Positions 18,162-25,746 of a stretch of 64,000 bases of DNA are shown here, piece by piece. The DNA comes from DATATB01 sp036268995 (GTDB lineage: Bacteria; Planctomycetota; Planctomycetia; Pirellulales; PNKZ01). The stretch spans positions 62,001 to 126,000 of the forward strand of contig DATATB010000072.1 in NCBI GenBank assembly GCA_036268995.1, read 5' to 3'. Every line of letters begins with the position of its first letter. Within the stretch, counting starts at the first letter, position 1. Under the pieces are notes generated by a model that searched no databases, had not been told where the DNA came from, and was given only the letters and a program-made list of their open reading frames with translations. The position numbers and the translations under genes were made by a program.

Positions 18162-18950
18162 TCACCAGCCTCCTCGACCGCCGTATGCCTGCAACATTTG
18201 GAAATTCATGTATGCCAGATAGCCGAACATCAAGGCGAGGTAAAACTCGTTGAAGCGCATCAGCGACAGGGCCGCCATGCCAACGGCCGTGACGATCGAA
18301 AGCCGCAGCGCCTGTTCAAAGCCCTGCCGAGGATTGGACATTTGCAGGATTTCGCGAAACACCTGCCCGCCATCGAGCGGAAAAATCGGCAGCAAGTTGA
18401 TCAGCCCCCACAAGATGTTGACTTCCAGCAGGAAATAGACAATCAGTTGGATGCGAAAGTTCTCAATCTCGCGGCCGGGAAAGTCCCAACTGAACAAGCC
18501 GGTGTCAAACCCGACGTGGTAGCCGCCCAGCACGAGTGCCAACTGCAAAACGAGCGCAAACAAAAACCCGGCGGCGGGACCGGCCAGCGAAATCAGGATC
18601 TGCGCGCGAGGCGTCCGCGAGCGACCATAGGTTCCCTCGGGAACCGCCAGCCCGCCGAACGAATACAGCACGATATGCGAATTCACCCCGAAATAGCGAA
18701 AGGCCAGCGCGTGCCCCATTTCATGAATCAGCAGCGAAAACAGCACGACCACCGTCCAGATCGCCACCACTTGTGGCGGCGACTTGATGTTCAACAGCAA
18801 GGTCACGAGCCAGAACATCGGATGAATACGAATGTGGAAGCCGGCCAGGTTGAAGTTCAAATCCCAGGCGGTTCGAGACGGCTCGCCAAACACACGTCGG
18901 CTCCAAAAGGTTGCGCAGAATCGATCGAGGTCCGCCGGCGACGGGCGCAC
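18162..18950 (-). CDS. Site-2 protease family (M50) membrane metalloprotease
   Basis: 262-residue polytopic membrane protein. The zinc motif H76-E-M-G-H80 lies in a membrane segment (VVVLFSLLIHEMGHALAFRYFG), and the second motif INLLPIFPLDGGQVFRE (about residues 190-206) supplies the third zinc ligand, Asp. There is no PDZ or CBS domain, so it belongs to the compact SpoIVFB/rhomboid-like-sized group often found in bacteria without an assigned substrate. The start is a GTG at 18950, chosen because the basic N-terminal stretch is followed by the first helix. Downstream, the SGNH hydrolase gene begins 3 bp after its stop. Confidence 0.85.
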   Translation of the reverse strand: MRPSPADLDRFCATFWSRRVFGEPSRTAWDLNFNLAGFHIRIHPMFWLVTLLLNIKSPPQVVAIWTVVVLFSLLIHEMGHALAFRYFGVNSHIVLYSFGGLAVPEGTYGRSRTPRAQILISLAGPAAGFLFALVLQLALVLGGYHVGFDTGLFSWDFPGREIENFRIQLIVYFLLEVNILWGLINLLPIFPLDGGQVFREILQMSNPRQGFEQALRLSIVTAVGMAALSLMRFNEFYLALMFGYLAYMNFQMLQAYGGRGGW

Positions 18951-18994
18951 GGGCGCTCCGCTGGCAACGATTCCTGGCCCAACATAACGTGCCG

Positions 18995-20281
18995 TCAGCC
19001 CAAACCCAAGGGCTGCGACACGCTGCCGAGTGAGGTCCTAGCGGCGGCTCGGGCCTGCCCGGCCGGCAGGCAATGGGGCCGCGGCGGCGAATCGGCCGGC
19101 CGCGTCAACTCGGCGAGAATGTAGTCGGCCGCCCGGGCCGAAGCTCCGCCGTGGGCGACTTTTTCGCGCAATGCCATCAGCCGCTGGATGCAGGCTTGCC
19201 GCTGGCCTTCGTTTTCGAGCCACCGCAACAGATGCCGCGCCATGGCCTCTGAGCGATCTTCGCAGGTCAAATACTCGGGAAACAGCACCGCTTCGGCCCC
19301 CGGCGCGTCGGGATCGAAAGCCGGAACTTTGGCCGGAAAGAGCTCCTTGGCCGCCAGCAGATTCACCAGCGTGATATATGTCGTGCGACGGAAAAACCCC
19401 TGCACGAAATAGGCCAGGCGGCTGATCCAGTAAAGCACGACCGTGGGTTTTGCGGCATCCAATAGCTCCAGCGACACCGAACCCGAGACCGCCAGGCAGC
19501 AGTCAGCCAGCTCGATCAACTCGGGGGTCCGTCGCAGAAACACTTCGACCGGCAAGCCCGATCGTCCAACCAGCCGCCGCGCGAACTCGGCCTGGTGAGG
19601 TTTGAAGCTGGCGATGGCAAACCGCACGTCCGGTCTTTGTGCGTGGATCAAGGCCGCCGTTTTGAGCATCCACTGCAGGTTGTGCTCGACCTCCTGCGTC
19701 CGCGAGCCGGGCAGAATCGTCACCAGGCGTCCGGCGCGGGCGCGCTCGCGAGCCAGCAATGCCTGGTCCAGCTTGCGGTCGTGCGTTTCGTCGAAGAACG
19801 GATGGCCGACGAACGTGGCCCGGCAGCCGTGCTGGCGGAACCAATCTTCTTCAAAGGGAAGACCGCACAGCACGTGGTCGACGAACCGCCGCATCTTTTT
19901 CACCCGCCACGATCCCCAAGCCCAAATCTGCGGCGGGGCATAATAAAACACGGGGATGCCGTGGGCCTTGGCACGCCGCGCGATCCACCAGTTGAAGCCG
20001 GGGTAGTCCACCAGCACCACCGCGTCGGGGCGATGATGGTGAAAATAACGATCGGCCCGGCTCAACAGATCGAGAAACTTGTGCAGGTTCACCAACACCC
20101 GCGCAAACCACATCACGGCCAGCGCCGTGAGATCGGTGTGCAGTTGGCAACCCGCTGCCGCCATGACCGGCCCGCCATAGCCGACGAACTCGAGATCCGG
20201 TTGCCGCTGTCGCAGCGCGCGGATCAGGTTCGCGGCGTGCAAATCGCCGCTGGGTTCGCCGACCGAGAAAAAGATCTTCAT
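18995..20281 (-). CDS. lpxB: Lipid-A-disaccharide synthase
   Basis: 428-residue LpxB, which joins UDP-2,3-diacylglucosamine and lipid X to form the lipid A disaccharide at the inner face of the cytoplasmic membrane. ATG 20281 opens the diagnostic MKIFFSVGEPSGDLHAANLIRAL. Further family blocks are VGYGGPVMAAAGCQL, VVLVDYPGFNWWIAR, YYAPPQIWAWG, ILPGSRTQEVEHN and AVSGSVSLELLDAAKPTVVLYW. The C-terminus is about 40 residues longer than usual, ending in a low-complexity Ala/Arg/Pro tail. It diverges from the LptF/G gene over a 175-bp gap that must hold both promoters, linking lipid A synthesis to export. Confidence 0.93.
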   Translation of the reverse strand: MKIFFSVGEPSGDLHAANLIRALRQRQPDLEFVGYGGPVMAAAGCQLHTDLTALAVMWFARVLVNLHKFLDLLSRADRYFHHHRPDAVVLVDYPGFNWWIARRAKAHGIPVFYYAPPQIWAWGSWRVKKMRRFVDHVLCGLPFEEDWFRQHGCRATFVGHPFFDETHDRKLDQALLARERARAGRLVTILPGSRTQEVEHNLQWMLKTAALIHAQRPDVRFAIASFKPHQAEFARRLVGRSGLPVEVFLRRTPELIELADCCLAVSGSVSLELLDAAKPTVVLYWISRLAYFVQGFFRRTTYITLVNLLAAKELFPAKVPAFDPDAPGAEAVLFPEYLTCEDRSEAMARHLLRWLENEGQRQACIQRLMALREKVAHGGASARAADYILAELTRPADSPPRPHCLPAGQARAAARTSLGSVSQPLGLG

Positions 20282-20456
20282 CGCGCCTTCCCGGCCATCC
20301 CACGTTTCATGATGCCGGCAGCTTGCCAGCTTGTTTTTTGGCGCGGAAGTATGGCACAAGCCCACTGGCAAAAACAGGTCAATTGGCGCGTCTGCCTGCA
20401 TGCTGGCAGCCGCTGACCTTGACCGGGACCGGCGCCGCGACGAAACTACCGCCCCC

Positions 20457-21644
20457 ATGCGCATCCTGACCAGCTATGTTTTGGCCGAAGTCCTCAAGGT
20501 CTTTGCCGTTGCGCTGACGGCGCTGACCTTGATGATGATCCTGGTGGGCGTGGTCAAAGAGGCCCGCGACCAGGGCCTCGAGCCGCGGCAGGTGCTGCAA
20601 ATCATTCCCTACATCCTGCCCGACGCCCTGCGCTATACCGTGCCCGGCACCATCTTGTTTGCCGTCTGCAGCGTCTACGGCCGCATGTCGGGCTCCAACG
20701 AGATCGTGGCGCTCAAGTCGTTGGGCATCAGCCCCACGACAATTCTCTGGCCGGTAATGGTGCTGGCCGTGCTGCTGAGCCTGGTGACCGTCTACCTCAA
20801 CGATCTGGCCGTGTCGTGGGGGCGCTCCAACGTGCGGCGCATCGTCGTCGAGTCGGTCGAGGAAATCGCCTACAGCATGCTGCGCGCGCAGCGGACCTTC
20901 AGCGCGCCGAAGTTTTCGATCATCGTCAAGCGCGTCGATGATCGTAAGCTCATCCAGCCGACCATCAGCTTTCAGGCCAATGGAGACGACCCGGCAATCA
21001 CGCTCACGGCGGAGGAAGCCGAGCTGCGTGCCGACACCAAGCAGATGGTGCTCACGATCTTGTGCCGCAACGGCAATCTGGACATCACGGGCCAGGGCCG
21101 GCTGCGGTTCCAGGACGTGCTCGAGCGCGAAGTGCCGCTGGACTCGGCCAGCCCGGCCGGCGAAGACACCATTCTGCCGGCCTGGCTGAGCATGTCCGTG
21201 ATTCCGGAGCACGTACGCCTGCAGCGCATCAAGCTGCGCGACTACGGCGAGCATCGGGCCGCCAAGACGGCGCTTGAACTGCTCACTGGCGACTACGCCG
21301 CGCTCAACGGCGCGGTCACGCGCACGGAACACGAGCACGTCAAATTCCAGGAGAACCACCTGTCGCGGCTGCTCACCGAGCCGCAGCGCCGCTGGTCCAA
21401 CGGATTCAGTTGCTTGTGCTTTGTGTTGATCGGTGCGCCGATGGCCATCTGGCGGCGCAACGCCGATTTTCTTACCAGCTTCTTTGCCTGCTTCTTTCCG
21501 ATCCTCGTGATCTACTACCCGCTGCTGGCGCTGGGCGTGGACCAGGCGAAGGCCGGCAAGTTGCCGCCTTGTTCCGTCTGGCTGGGCAACGTGATTCTTG
21601 TCGCCATGGGCGCCTGGCTGCTGCGCAAGATCATCCGCTACTGA
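20457..21644 (+). CDS. LptF/LptG family permease (YjgP/YjgQ)
   Basis: 395-residue inner-membrane permease of the lipopolysaccharide transport complex LptB2FG. The N-terminus MRILTSYVLAEVLKVFAVALTALTLMMILVG is typical, followed by three helices, a periplasmic jelly-roll domain (about residues 140-300), and three C-terminal helices ending in WLLRKIIRY. One short hydrophobic linker GRMSGSNEIVALKSLGIS (about 78-95) contains the conserved coupling-helix sequence for LptB. The gene alone does not tell LptF from LptG. ATG 20457 is used; an upstream extension would be unrelated in character. No lptB is seen nearby. It diverges from lpxB. Confidence 0.9.
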   Translation: MRILTSYVLAEVLKVFAVALTALTLMMILVGVVKEARDQGLEPRQVLQIIPYILPDALRYTVPGTILFAVCSVYGRMSGSNEIVALKSLGISPTTILWPVMVLAVLLSLVTVYLNDLAVSWGRSNVRRIVVESVEEIAYSMLRAQRTFSAPKFSIIVKRVDDRKLIQPTISFQANGDDPAITLTAEEAELRADTKQMVLTILCRNGNLDITGQGRLRFQDVLEREVPLDSASPAGEDTILPAWLSMSVIPEHVRLQRIKLRDYGEHRAAKTALELLTGDYAALNGAVTRTEHEHVKFQENHLSRLLTEPQRRWSNGFSCLCFVLIGAPMAIWRRNADFLTSFFACFFPILVIYYPLLALGVDQAKAGKLPPCSVWLGNVILVAMGAWLLRKIIRY

Positions 21645-21782
21645 CCTATCGCCGCAATCATTAGCGCCGGCAAACGCCGAGTGGCCCAATCCGCGGCTTG
21701 AAATCCACGGCTGCCCGCGCTATCATCTCGCAAGATATTGCTGCCGTGGGTATCCGCAGGGCCTGACGTAAGATCAGGTATC

Positions 21783-21843
21783 AAAAAGAGCCCGTCGCGA
21801 GCTGGTCGAATTCGACCATCGCTCACGGCGGGCTCTTTTTTTT
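21783..21843 (+). terminator. Large terminator hairpin with internal palindrome
   Basis: The outer stem AAAAAGAGCCCG (21783-21794) pairs with CGGGCTCTTTTT and runs into eight T at 21836-21843. Inside it sits a perfect palindrome, TGGTCGAATTCGACCA (21803-21818). It follows the LptF/G gene and precedes a pair of small genes. A smaller hairpin (CCTGA, TCAGG) lies just upstream at 21762-21778. Confidence 0.8.
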
Positions 21844-21879
21844 GTCCATCCGCATCCTCAACAATGGAAAGGAAGTTCC

Positions 21880-22320
21880 ATGCTTCGCGAAGTCGCCTTC
21901 ATTTCGGATACTTGCACCCTGCCCGGCTATATCGCCGCCGCGCCGGGCCGGTACCCTGCCCTGCGTTTTCAATACCGCCCGGCCACGATGCCCGAGCGGG
22001 CTGCCATCGTCGCCCGGCAGCATGCGCAGCCGGCTGATGAGCTCGCCGCCAATGCCGCCGCGATGCTCGTGCAGAAGCTCGTCAGTTGGGAGCTGGCCGA
22101 CGGCAGCGCGATTCCGCCGCTGGCAGCCGAAAGCGTGCTCGCGCTGCACGCCGAATTGTTCCGAAAACTCTATTTGATTGTGTTGGGATATGAGGCCTCG
22201 GCGGTCGATCCGGCCTGGCCTGCCGAAATTGCCGACGAAGTGCTGCACGATCGGGCCGAAGCCGCTGCCGAGGGCCGAACGCCCGGCGAAGTGGGTGATG
22301 AGCGGCGCGAAAAAAACTAA
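21880..22320 (+). CDS. Small protein of unknown function
   Basis: 146-residue acidic, Ala-rich protein that I do not recognise. ATG 21880 follows a good AAGGAAG ribosome site with 7-base spacing, directly after a terminator, so it heads a new transcript. Its N-terminal half (LREVAFISDTCTLPGYIAAAPGRYPALRFQYRP) looks like a short beta-rich segment; the rest is helical, and the C-terminus is highly charged (GEVGDERREKN). No signal peptide or membrane segment is visible. The next small gene starts 8 bp after its stop, so they are probably made together. The size and spacing recall small phage tail-assembly gene pairs, but no other phage gene is nearby and I do not press this. Confidence 0.65.
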   Translation: MLREVAFISDTCTLPGYIAAAPGRYPALRFQYRPATMPERAAIVARQHAQPADELAANAAAMLVQKLVSWELADGSAIPPLAAESVLALHAELFRKLYLIVLGYEASAVDPAWPAEIADEVLHDRAEAAAEGRTPGEVGDERREKN

Positions 22321-22328
22321 TCAAGGGG

Positions 22329-22733
22329 GTGAAGCTGCTCGTGCTTCATCCCCAAATCCTCGGGCGCACTTGCGCCGATTGTCGCTGTTGGATCTACGAC
22401 CAGCGTCATAAAAAGATCCTGCGTCGCGGACAGCCGGTCGCGCGCCCGGCCGGCGTGTCGACGCCCTGTGCGAGTTGTCCCAAAGAGAATTCGGCCGACG
22501 GCACGTACTTCGATCGGCACGTCGCTGACTTCGCCTGGCTCATCCGCCGCCGCCACGAGGCCATCGCCACCGGCGGCGCTTGTTTTTCAGCAACCGAACG
22601 GACCGACCCGCTGCTGCACCGCAATCTCGGCGTCGTCGAGGCCGTATTGCACAAGCTCGAAATCGAGCAACTGCTCCGCCACCTCCACCAACTCCACGCT
22701 CCTTCCACCCCCATTTTTCGACGCCGCAGATGA
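22329..22733 (+). CDS. Small cysteine-pair (zinc-ribbon-like) protein of unknown function
   Basis: 134-residue protein from GTG 22329, or more likely from the in-frame GTG 22341, which is better spaced from the AAGGGGG site at 22323-22329. Two cysteine clusters, TCADCRCW near the N-terminus and PCASCPKE about 30 residues later, could bind zinc. The middle contains DFAWLIRRRHEAIA and the C-terminus is rich in Leu and His (LHQLHAPSTPIFRRRR). I do not recognise the family. It follows the previous small gene by 8 bp. Confidence 0.6.
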   Translation: MKLLVLHPQILGRTCADCRCWIYDQRHKKILRRGQPVARPAGVSTPCASCPKENSADGTYFDRHVADFAWLIRRRHEAIATGGACFSATERTDPLLHRNLGVVEAVLHKLEIEQLLRHLHQLHAPSTPIFRRRR

Positions 22734-22815
22734 GCCGCAAAGAGGTTTTTGACACAGCGCCTGCGAGCGCCGACAATCGGCGGAAGCGTGCCCCCCAACT
22801 CTCGGAGGTTCACTC

Positions 22816-23277
22816 ATGAGGATCGCTACGCTTATCCCGACCCTTGCAGCGGCCGCGCTTCTGCTGATGGTTTCTGCCGGAGCGAAAGGCGGAGAAAACC
22901 TGTCGCGGCAGGAACAGATCGATGCGTCAGCCAAGAAGGTAAAGGAACTTCAGAACGAGCGGATTGCTACCTTGAAGGCGGTGGTAGAAACTGCGAAAGT
23001 CCTGTTCCAAAATGGGCGCATCGATTTTGAGGAGGTCATCGACGCCCAGTTGCAGCTTCTCGACGCGGAGTTGGAGGTTGCAGAGAAGGCGTCGGACCGC
23101 GTCGCGCTCAACAAGAAAATGGTCGACGTGTTGAAGCAATACGAAGGGCTCGCTGAGAGTAACGTGGAGCGTGCACGAGCAAGTCGCGTCGTTGCTCTCA
23201 AGATCAAAGCGCGGCGGCTGGAAGCCGAGATTCACTGGGAACAAGCCAAGGCTGCGGAAGCCAACGCGAAGCCGTAG
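22816..23277 (+). CDS. Small exported coiled-coil protein (TolC-like fragment)
   Basis: 153-residue protein with a signal peptide (RIATLIPTLAAAALLLMVSAGAKG) and an otherwise almost wholly helical, coiled-coil-like mature part. The stretch KVLFQNGRIDFEEVIDAQLQLLDAELEVAEKASDRVAL resembles the helical hairpin of TolC-family outer membrane efflux proteins, but the barrel parts are missing and the length is about a third of TolC. It may be an independent periplasmic protein of a small planctomycete family. A CGGAGG ribosome site precedes ATG 22816. Codon use is less GC-biased than its neighbours, with more AAG/GAG-rich text. Confidence 0.7.
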   Translation: MRIATLIPTLAAAALLLMVSAGAKGGENLSRQEQIDASAKKVKELQNERIATLKAVVETAKVLFQNGRIDFEEVIDAQLQLLDAELEVAEKASDRVALNKKMVDVLKQYEGLAESNVERARASRVVALKIKARRLEAEIHWEQAKAAEANAKP

Positions 23278-23306
23278 CCGGGACCAAATGCGCGCTCGCG
23301 TGCAGC

Positions 23307-24491
23307 CTAGCGGCGGATGACGACCTTGGAGCCGATCGAGAGGATGTCGTAAACGTCCTCGACGTCGGTGGGGCTCAAGCGGATGCAGCCGCGCGATTCG
23401 GCGCGGCCGATGCTCGCCGGGTCGTTCGTGCCGTGGATGCCGATCTGGTTGCCCAGATCGATCCACCGCTCGCCCAGCGGGTTGGCCGGATCGTCGGCGG
23501 CCACCGGCGGCGGACCGGGATAGGCCGGATTGGTCACCTTGTTCTTGACGACGAACTCGCCCTCGGGCGTGCTGTGGTCTTGCCCGATGCCCACCTTGAA
23601 CCGGCCGGCGTAGCGACCACGCAGCATGAGCGTCAGCTCGTAATTGGTGAGGTTGACGGACGCGTCAAACGGCCCACGCAGCACTTTGAGCTGGTCGCCA
23701 GGGCGCAAATACCGGCTATCCGGCACGCCGTTGATCTTGGCCAGCAACTGCCAGGGCACATCGTAGCGCTCGGCAATGCGTTCGAGCGTATCGCCCGGTT
23801 GCACGGTGTAAGAAGGTTCGAGCAAGTGCTGCCGCGAATAGACCACCGTGCCGGCCAATTGATCGAGCAGATCGGTGAGCTGCTGTTGATCGGCGGGCGG
23901 CAAGCGCGGGTTGGCATACCATTCGGACAAGGCCAACAGCGAATCGGCCAGGCGGTTCTGGTCCAACAGCGTTTGCGTGCTTTGCATGGCGGCGACGAAC
24001 TCGGAGTGCGTGTCGGGCTCGGCCGGCGGCACCGTGTCGATGCCGCCCGCGCTCAACTTGGCCAGCGGCGCCGCCGCGTCGGCGGCATTCTGGGGCGCAC
24101 CGAGCGCCGGCATGCCTGGCGGGGTTGAATTGGGGTCGGCATTGGCCGGTGGTCCGATCGTGGGCGCATTAAACGGCGGAGCGGCGCTGGGACCGGTGCT
24201 CGCAGGCGGTGCCGCCAGTGCGATGTCGGCCGGTGGCGAGCCGATGGTCGCCGCAGGCGAAGGGCTAGGAGGCGATGGGGCGGGAGTGGCCGGAGCAGCA
24301 GCAGCGGCGGCGGGTGGCGCCGTGCGGCCGGCGGCCAGCCCCTCGGGCATTTCGACTTGCGGCCCTTTTTCCCAATCGGTCGCCGCGTCGGCCGGCGGAT
24401 CGTTGGGCGGCCGGCCCGTGAGCGTGACATAGGCGCCGTAGCCCACGGCTCCCAGGACAATCACCACACACAAGGTTTTCAGCGAGCTCAC
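23307..24491 (-). CDS. L,D-transpeptidase with LysM domain
   Basis: 394-residue envelope enzyme. An N-terminal membrane anchor (LCVVIVLGAVGYGAYVTL) leads into a long Ala/Pro-rich linker (about residues 45-150). A helical segment follows, then one LysM peptidoglycan-binding domain (YTVQPGDTLERIAERYDV through LRPGDQLKVL, about 222-268), then the YkuD catalytic domain with HGTNDPASIGR and SRGCIRLS, giving nucleophile C369. YkuD enzymes cross-link peptidoglycan or attach proteins to it, which fits the evidence that planctomycetes have a peptidoglycan wall. It converges with the small coiled-coil gene. Upstream lies a 676-bp repeat-rich gap. Confidence 0.9.
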   Translation of the reverse strand: MSSLKTLCVVIVLGAVGYGAYVTLTGRPPNDPPADAATDWEKGPQVEMPEGLAAGRTAPPAAAAAAPATPAPSPPSPSPAATIGSPPADIALAAPPASTGPSAAPPFNAPTIGPPANADPNSTPPGMPALGAPQNAADAAAPLAKLSAGGIDTVPPAEPDTHSEFVAAMQSTQTLLDQNRLADSLLALSEWYANPRLPPADQQQLTDLLDQLAGTVVYSRQHLLEPSYTVQPGDTLERIAERYDVPWQLLAKINGVPDSRYLRPGDQLKVLRGPFDASVNLTNYELTLMLRGRYAGRFKVGIGQDHSTPEGEFVVKNKVTNPAYPGPPPVAADDPANPLGERWIDLGNQIGIHGTNDPASIGRAESRGCIRLSPTDVEDVYDILSIGSKVVIRR

Positions 24492-24708
24492 GTCGTCCTC
24501 CTTGACGCCGCCGGCCTTGCCCTGCTTGCGTGCAATCGGCCCAGCGCAATCGGCGCTGCGGGCACCGGATCATCGAGCAGCGGCGCGCTGATCGAATCCG
24601 GCCATCCGTCCGCCGATGGTTTTCGAATCGCGTCGGATCATAAGAAAATTGCAATTCCGCTGCTATGCCAGCCTGAAAAAGATGCAGAGCGCAGGCGCCG
24701 CCGACGCC

Positions 24709-24817
24709 CCACCATAGTCGTCTCGCTCCGCCGAGACGAAAAAAGCAACTCGGCTGGACGCTGGGATGGCCCGTGGTGGTGCTCTTTCATCCCGGCGGAG
24801 CGGGATGTCTACGGTGG
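24709..24817. repeat. REP-like paired hairpin, family 4, copy 1
   Basis: CCACC and ATAG (24709-24717) precede hairpin CGTCTCG / loop CTCCGC / CGAGACG (24719-24738). About 50 bases on, the inverted hairpin CATCCCG / loop GCGGAG / CGGGATG (24788-24807) is followed by T, CTAC and GGTGG. The loops are exact complements of each other while the stems differ with paired changes. Confidence 0.8.
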
Positions 24818-24843
24818 CTGCTCCGGCTCGTTGCCGTTTCGGC

Positions 24844-24980
24844 GGGTGCCACTGCTGGCTTGTCCAGCAGTGCGGAACGCGCGAGTCGGTAAGCCGCCGC
24901 CGCAGGTCCCGCGTGGCCTCGGCGTAAACCGCGAATTGTTGAGCGGGATCGCACTGCTGGACAAGCCAGCAGTGGCACCC
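24844..24980. repeat. Inverted pair of CACTGCTGG hairpins
   Basis: Two hairpins with the same 9-bp stem (CACTGCTGG and CCAGCAGTG) at 24850-24872 and 24952-24974 have complementary loops, CTTGT and ACAAG. The outer bases GGGTGC at the left and GCACCC at the right extend the inversion, so the whole 137-bp element is bounded by a 15-base inverted repeat. Confidence 0.8.
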
Positions 24981-24986
24981 CGTTCA

Positions 24987-25096
24987 CCACCATAGTCGTC
25001 TCGCTCCGACGAGACGAAAAAAGCAACTCGGCTGGACGCCGGGATGTGCCCGTGGTGGTGCTCTTTCATCCCGGCGGAGCGGGATGTCTACGGTGG
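24987..25096. repeat. REP-like paired hairpin, family 4, copy 2
   Basis: Near-identical direct repeat of 24709-24817: hairpin at 24997-25016 with loop CTCCGA, and inverted hairpin CATCCCG / GCGGAG / CGGGATG at 25067-25086, then CTAC at 25088-25091. Only a few bases differ over about 110 bp, which points to recent duplication. Confidence 0.8.
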
Positions 25097-25167
25097 GACA
25101 CCTGCGCTCAAGCGCTGGGTCTGTGCCCACTGCTGGCAAAGCGGGACGAAGAACCTGTCGCGGGACC

Positions 25168-25746
25168 TCACGCCGCCAGCGGGGCCGGCGATTGAAGAAC
25201 GTGGGCCGCCACAACCTGGATTAGCGAATCGCAGACTGCCAGCAGCGAAATCCCCTGCTGGCGGGCCTGGCTGGCAATCTCGGCGGTCCGCTGTCCGCTG
25301 CCGACGAGAATGACCTGGCAGCCGGCCGCGGCGCCGCACTCCAGATCGCTCAGCGAGTCGCCCACGAGCACCGAGCGGCTGAGATCGAGGCCGGGGTGCT
25401 CGAACCGGGCTTGCTCAAGCATGCCGGTGGCCGGCTTGCGGCACGAGCATTGACCGCGATCGTGCGGGCAATGGTAGATCGCATCCAATCGGCCGCTATA
25501 AACGGCCAGCTCGCGGCGCATGCCCGCGTGAATTTCGGCCAGCCGAGCCTCGGTGAACCGGCCGCGAGCGATTCCGCGTTGATTGGTGACCACGATCACG
25601 CGCCGACCGGCGGCTGTGAGCAGGCCGATGGCCGCGGCCGCGCCGGGAAGCAGCCGGAATTCATCCCAGCTTTTGACGTAATCGCCTTCGGCCGCCTTGG
25701 CGTTGATCACGCCATCGCGATCGAGGAACACGGTCTCGAACTTCAT
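25168..25746 (-). CDS. gmhB: D-glycero-D-manno-heptose 1,7-bisphosphate 7-phosphatase (HAD family)
   Basis: 192-residue HAD phosphatase of the GmhB type, removing the 7-phosphate from heptose 1,7-bisphosphate in nucleotide-heptose synthesis. Motif I is VFLDRDGVIN (catalytic Asp pair), motif II is VVTNQRGIARG, the zinc-binding insert is C-P-H-D-R-G-Q-C-S-C, then RKPATGML with the motif III lysine, and VLVGDSLSDLECG for motif IV. ATG 25746 overlaps the stop of the upstream radical SAM gene in ATGA, so translation is probably coupled. It is the last gene of a seven-gene leftward operon that also has a heptose-7-phosphate kinase; hddC diverges from the operon head, so the GDP-heptose branch is nearly complete apart from GmhA. 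Confidence 0.88.
   Translation of the reverse strand: MKFETVFLDRDGVINAKAAEGDYVKSWDEFRLLPGAAAAIGLLTAAGRRVIVVTNQRGIARGRFTEARLAEIHAGMRRELAVYSGRLDAIYHCPHDRGQCSCRKPATGMLEQARFEHPGLDLSRSVLVGDSLSDLECGAAAGCQVILVGSGQRTAEIASQARQQGISLLAVCDSLIQVVAAHVLQSPAPLAA

Larger units (their letters stand above)
24492..25167. other. Repeat-dense intergenic region
   Basis: No convincing gene. The region holds two near-identical copies of a paired-hairpin element (24709-24817, 24987-25096) flanking a third, different inverted element (24844-24980). Together they fill most of the stretch between the L,D-transpeptidase start and the gmhB stop. Confidence 0.7.

Noticed and set aside
18009..19124. 371-residue plus-strand frame opposite the M50 protease
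   Set aside because: Gln/Arg/His-rich antisense frame across two real genes.
20331..20456. N-terminal extension of the LptF/G gene
   Set aside because: The extra 42 residues overlap the lpxB upstream region and precede a typical family N-terminus at 20457.
21880..22733. Prophage remnant
   Set aside because: Gene size and spacing recall tail-assembly genes, but no capsid, portal, integrase or att-like site was seen nearby.
24700..25100. Possible CRISPR-like array because of the two 110-bp direct repeats
   Set aside because: Only two copies, each with internal hairpins and too long for a CRISPR repeat; no regular spacers and no cas gene.
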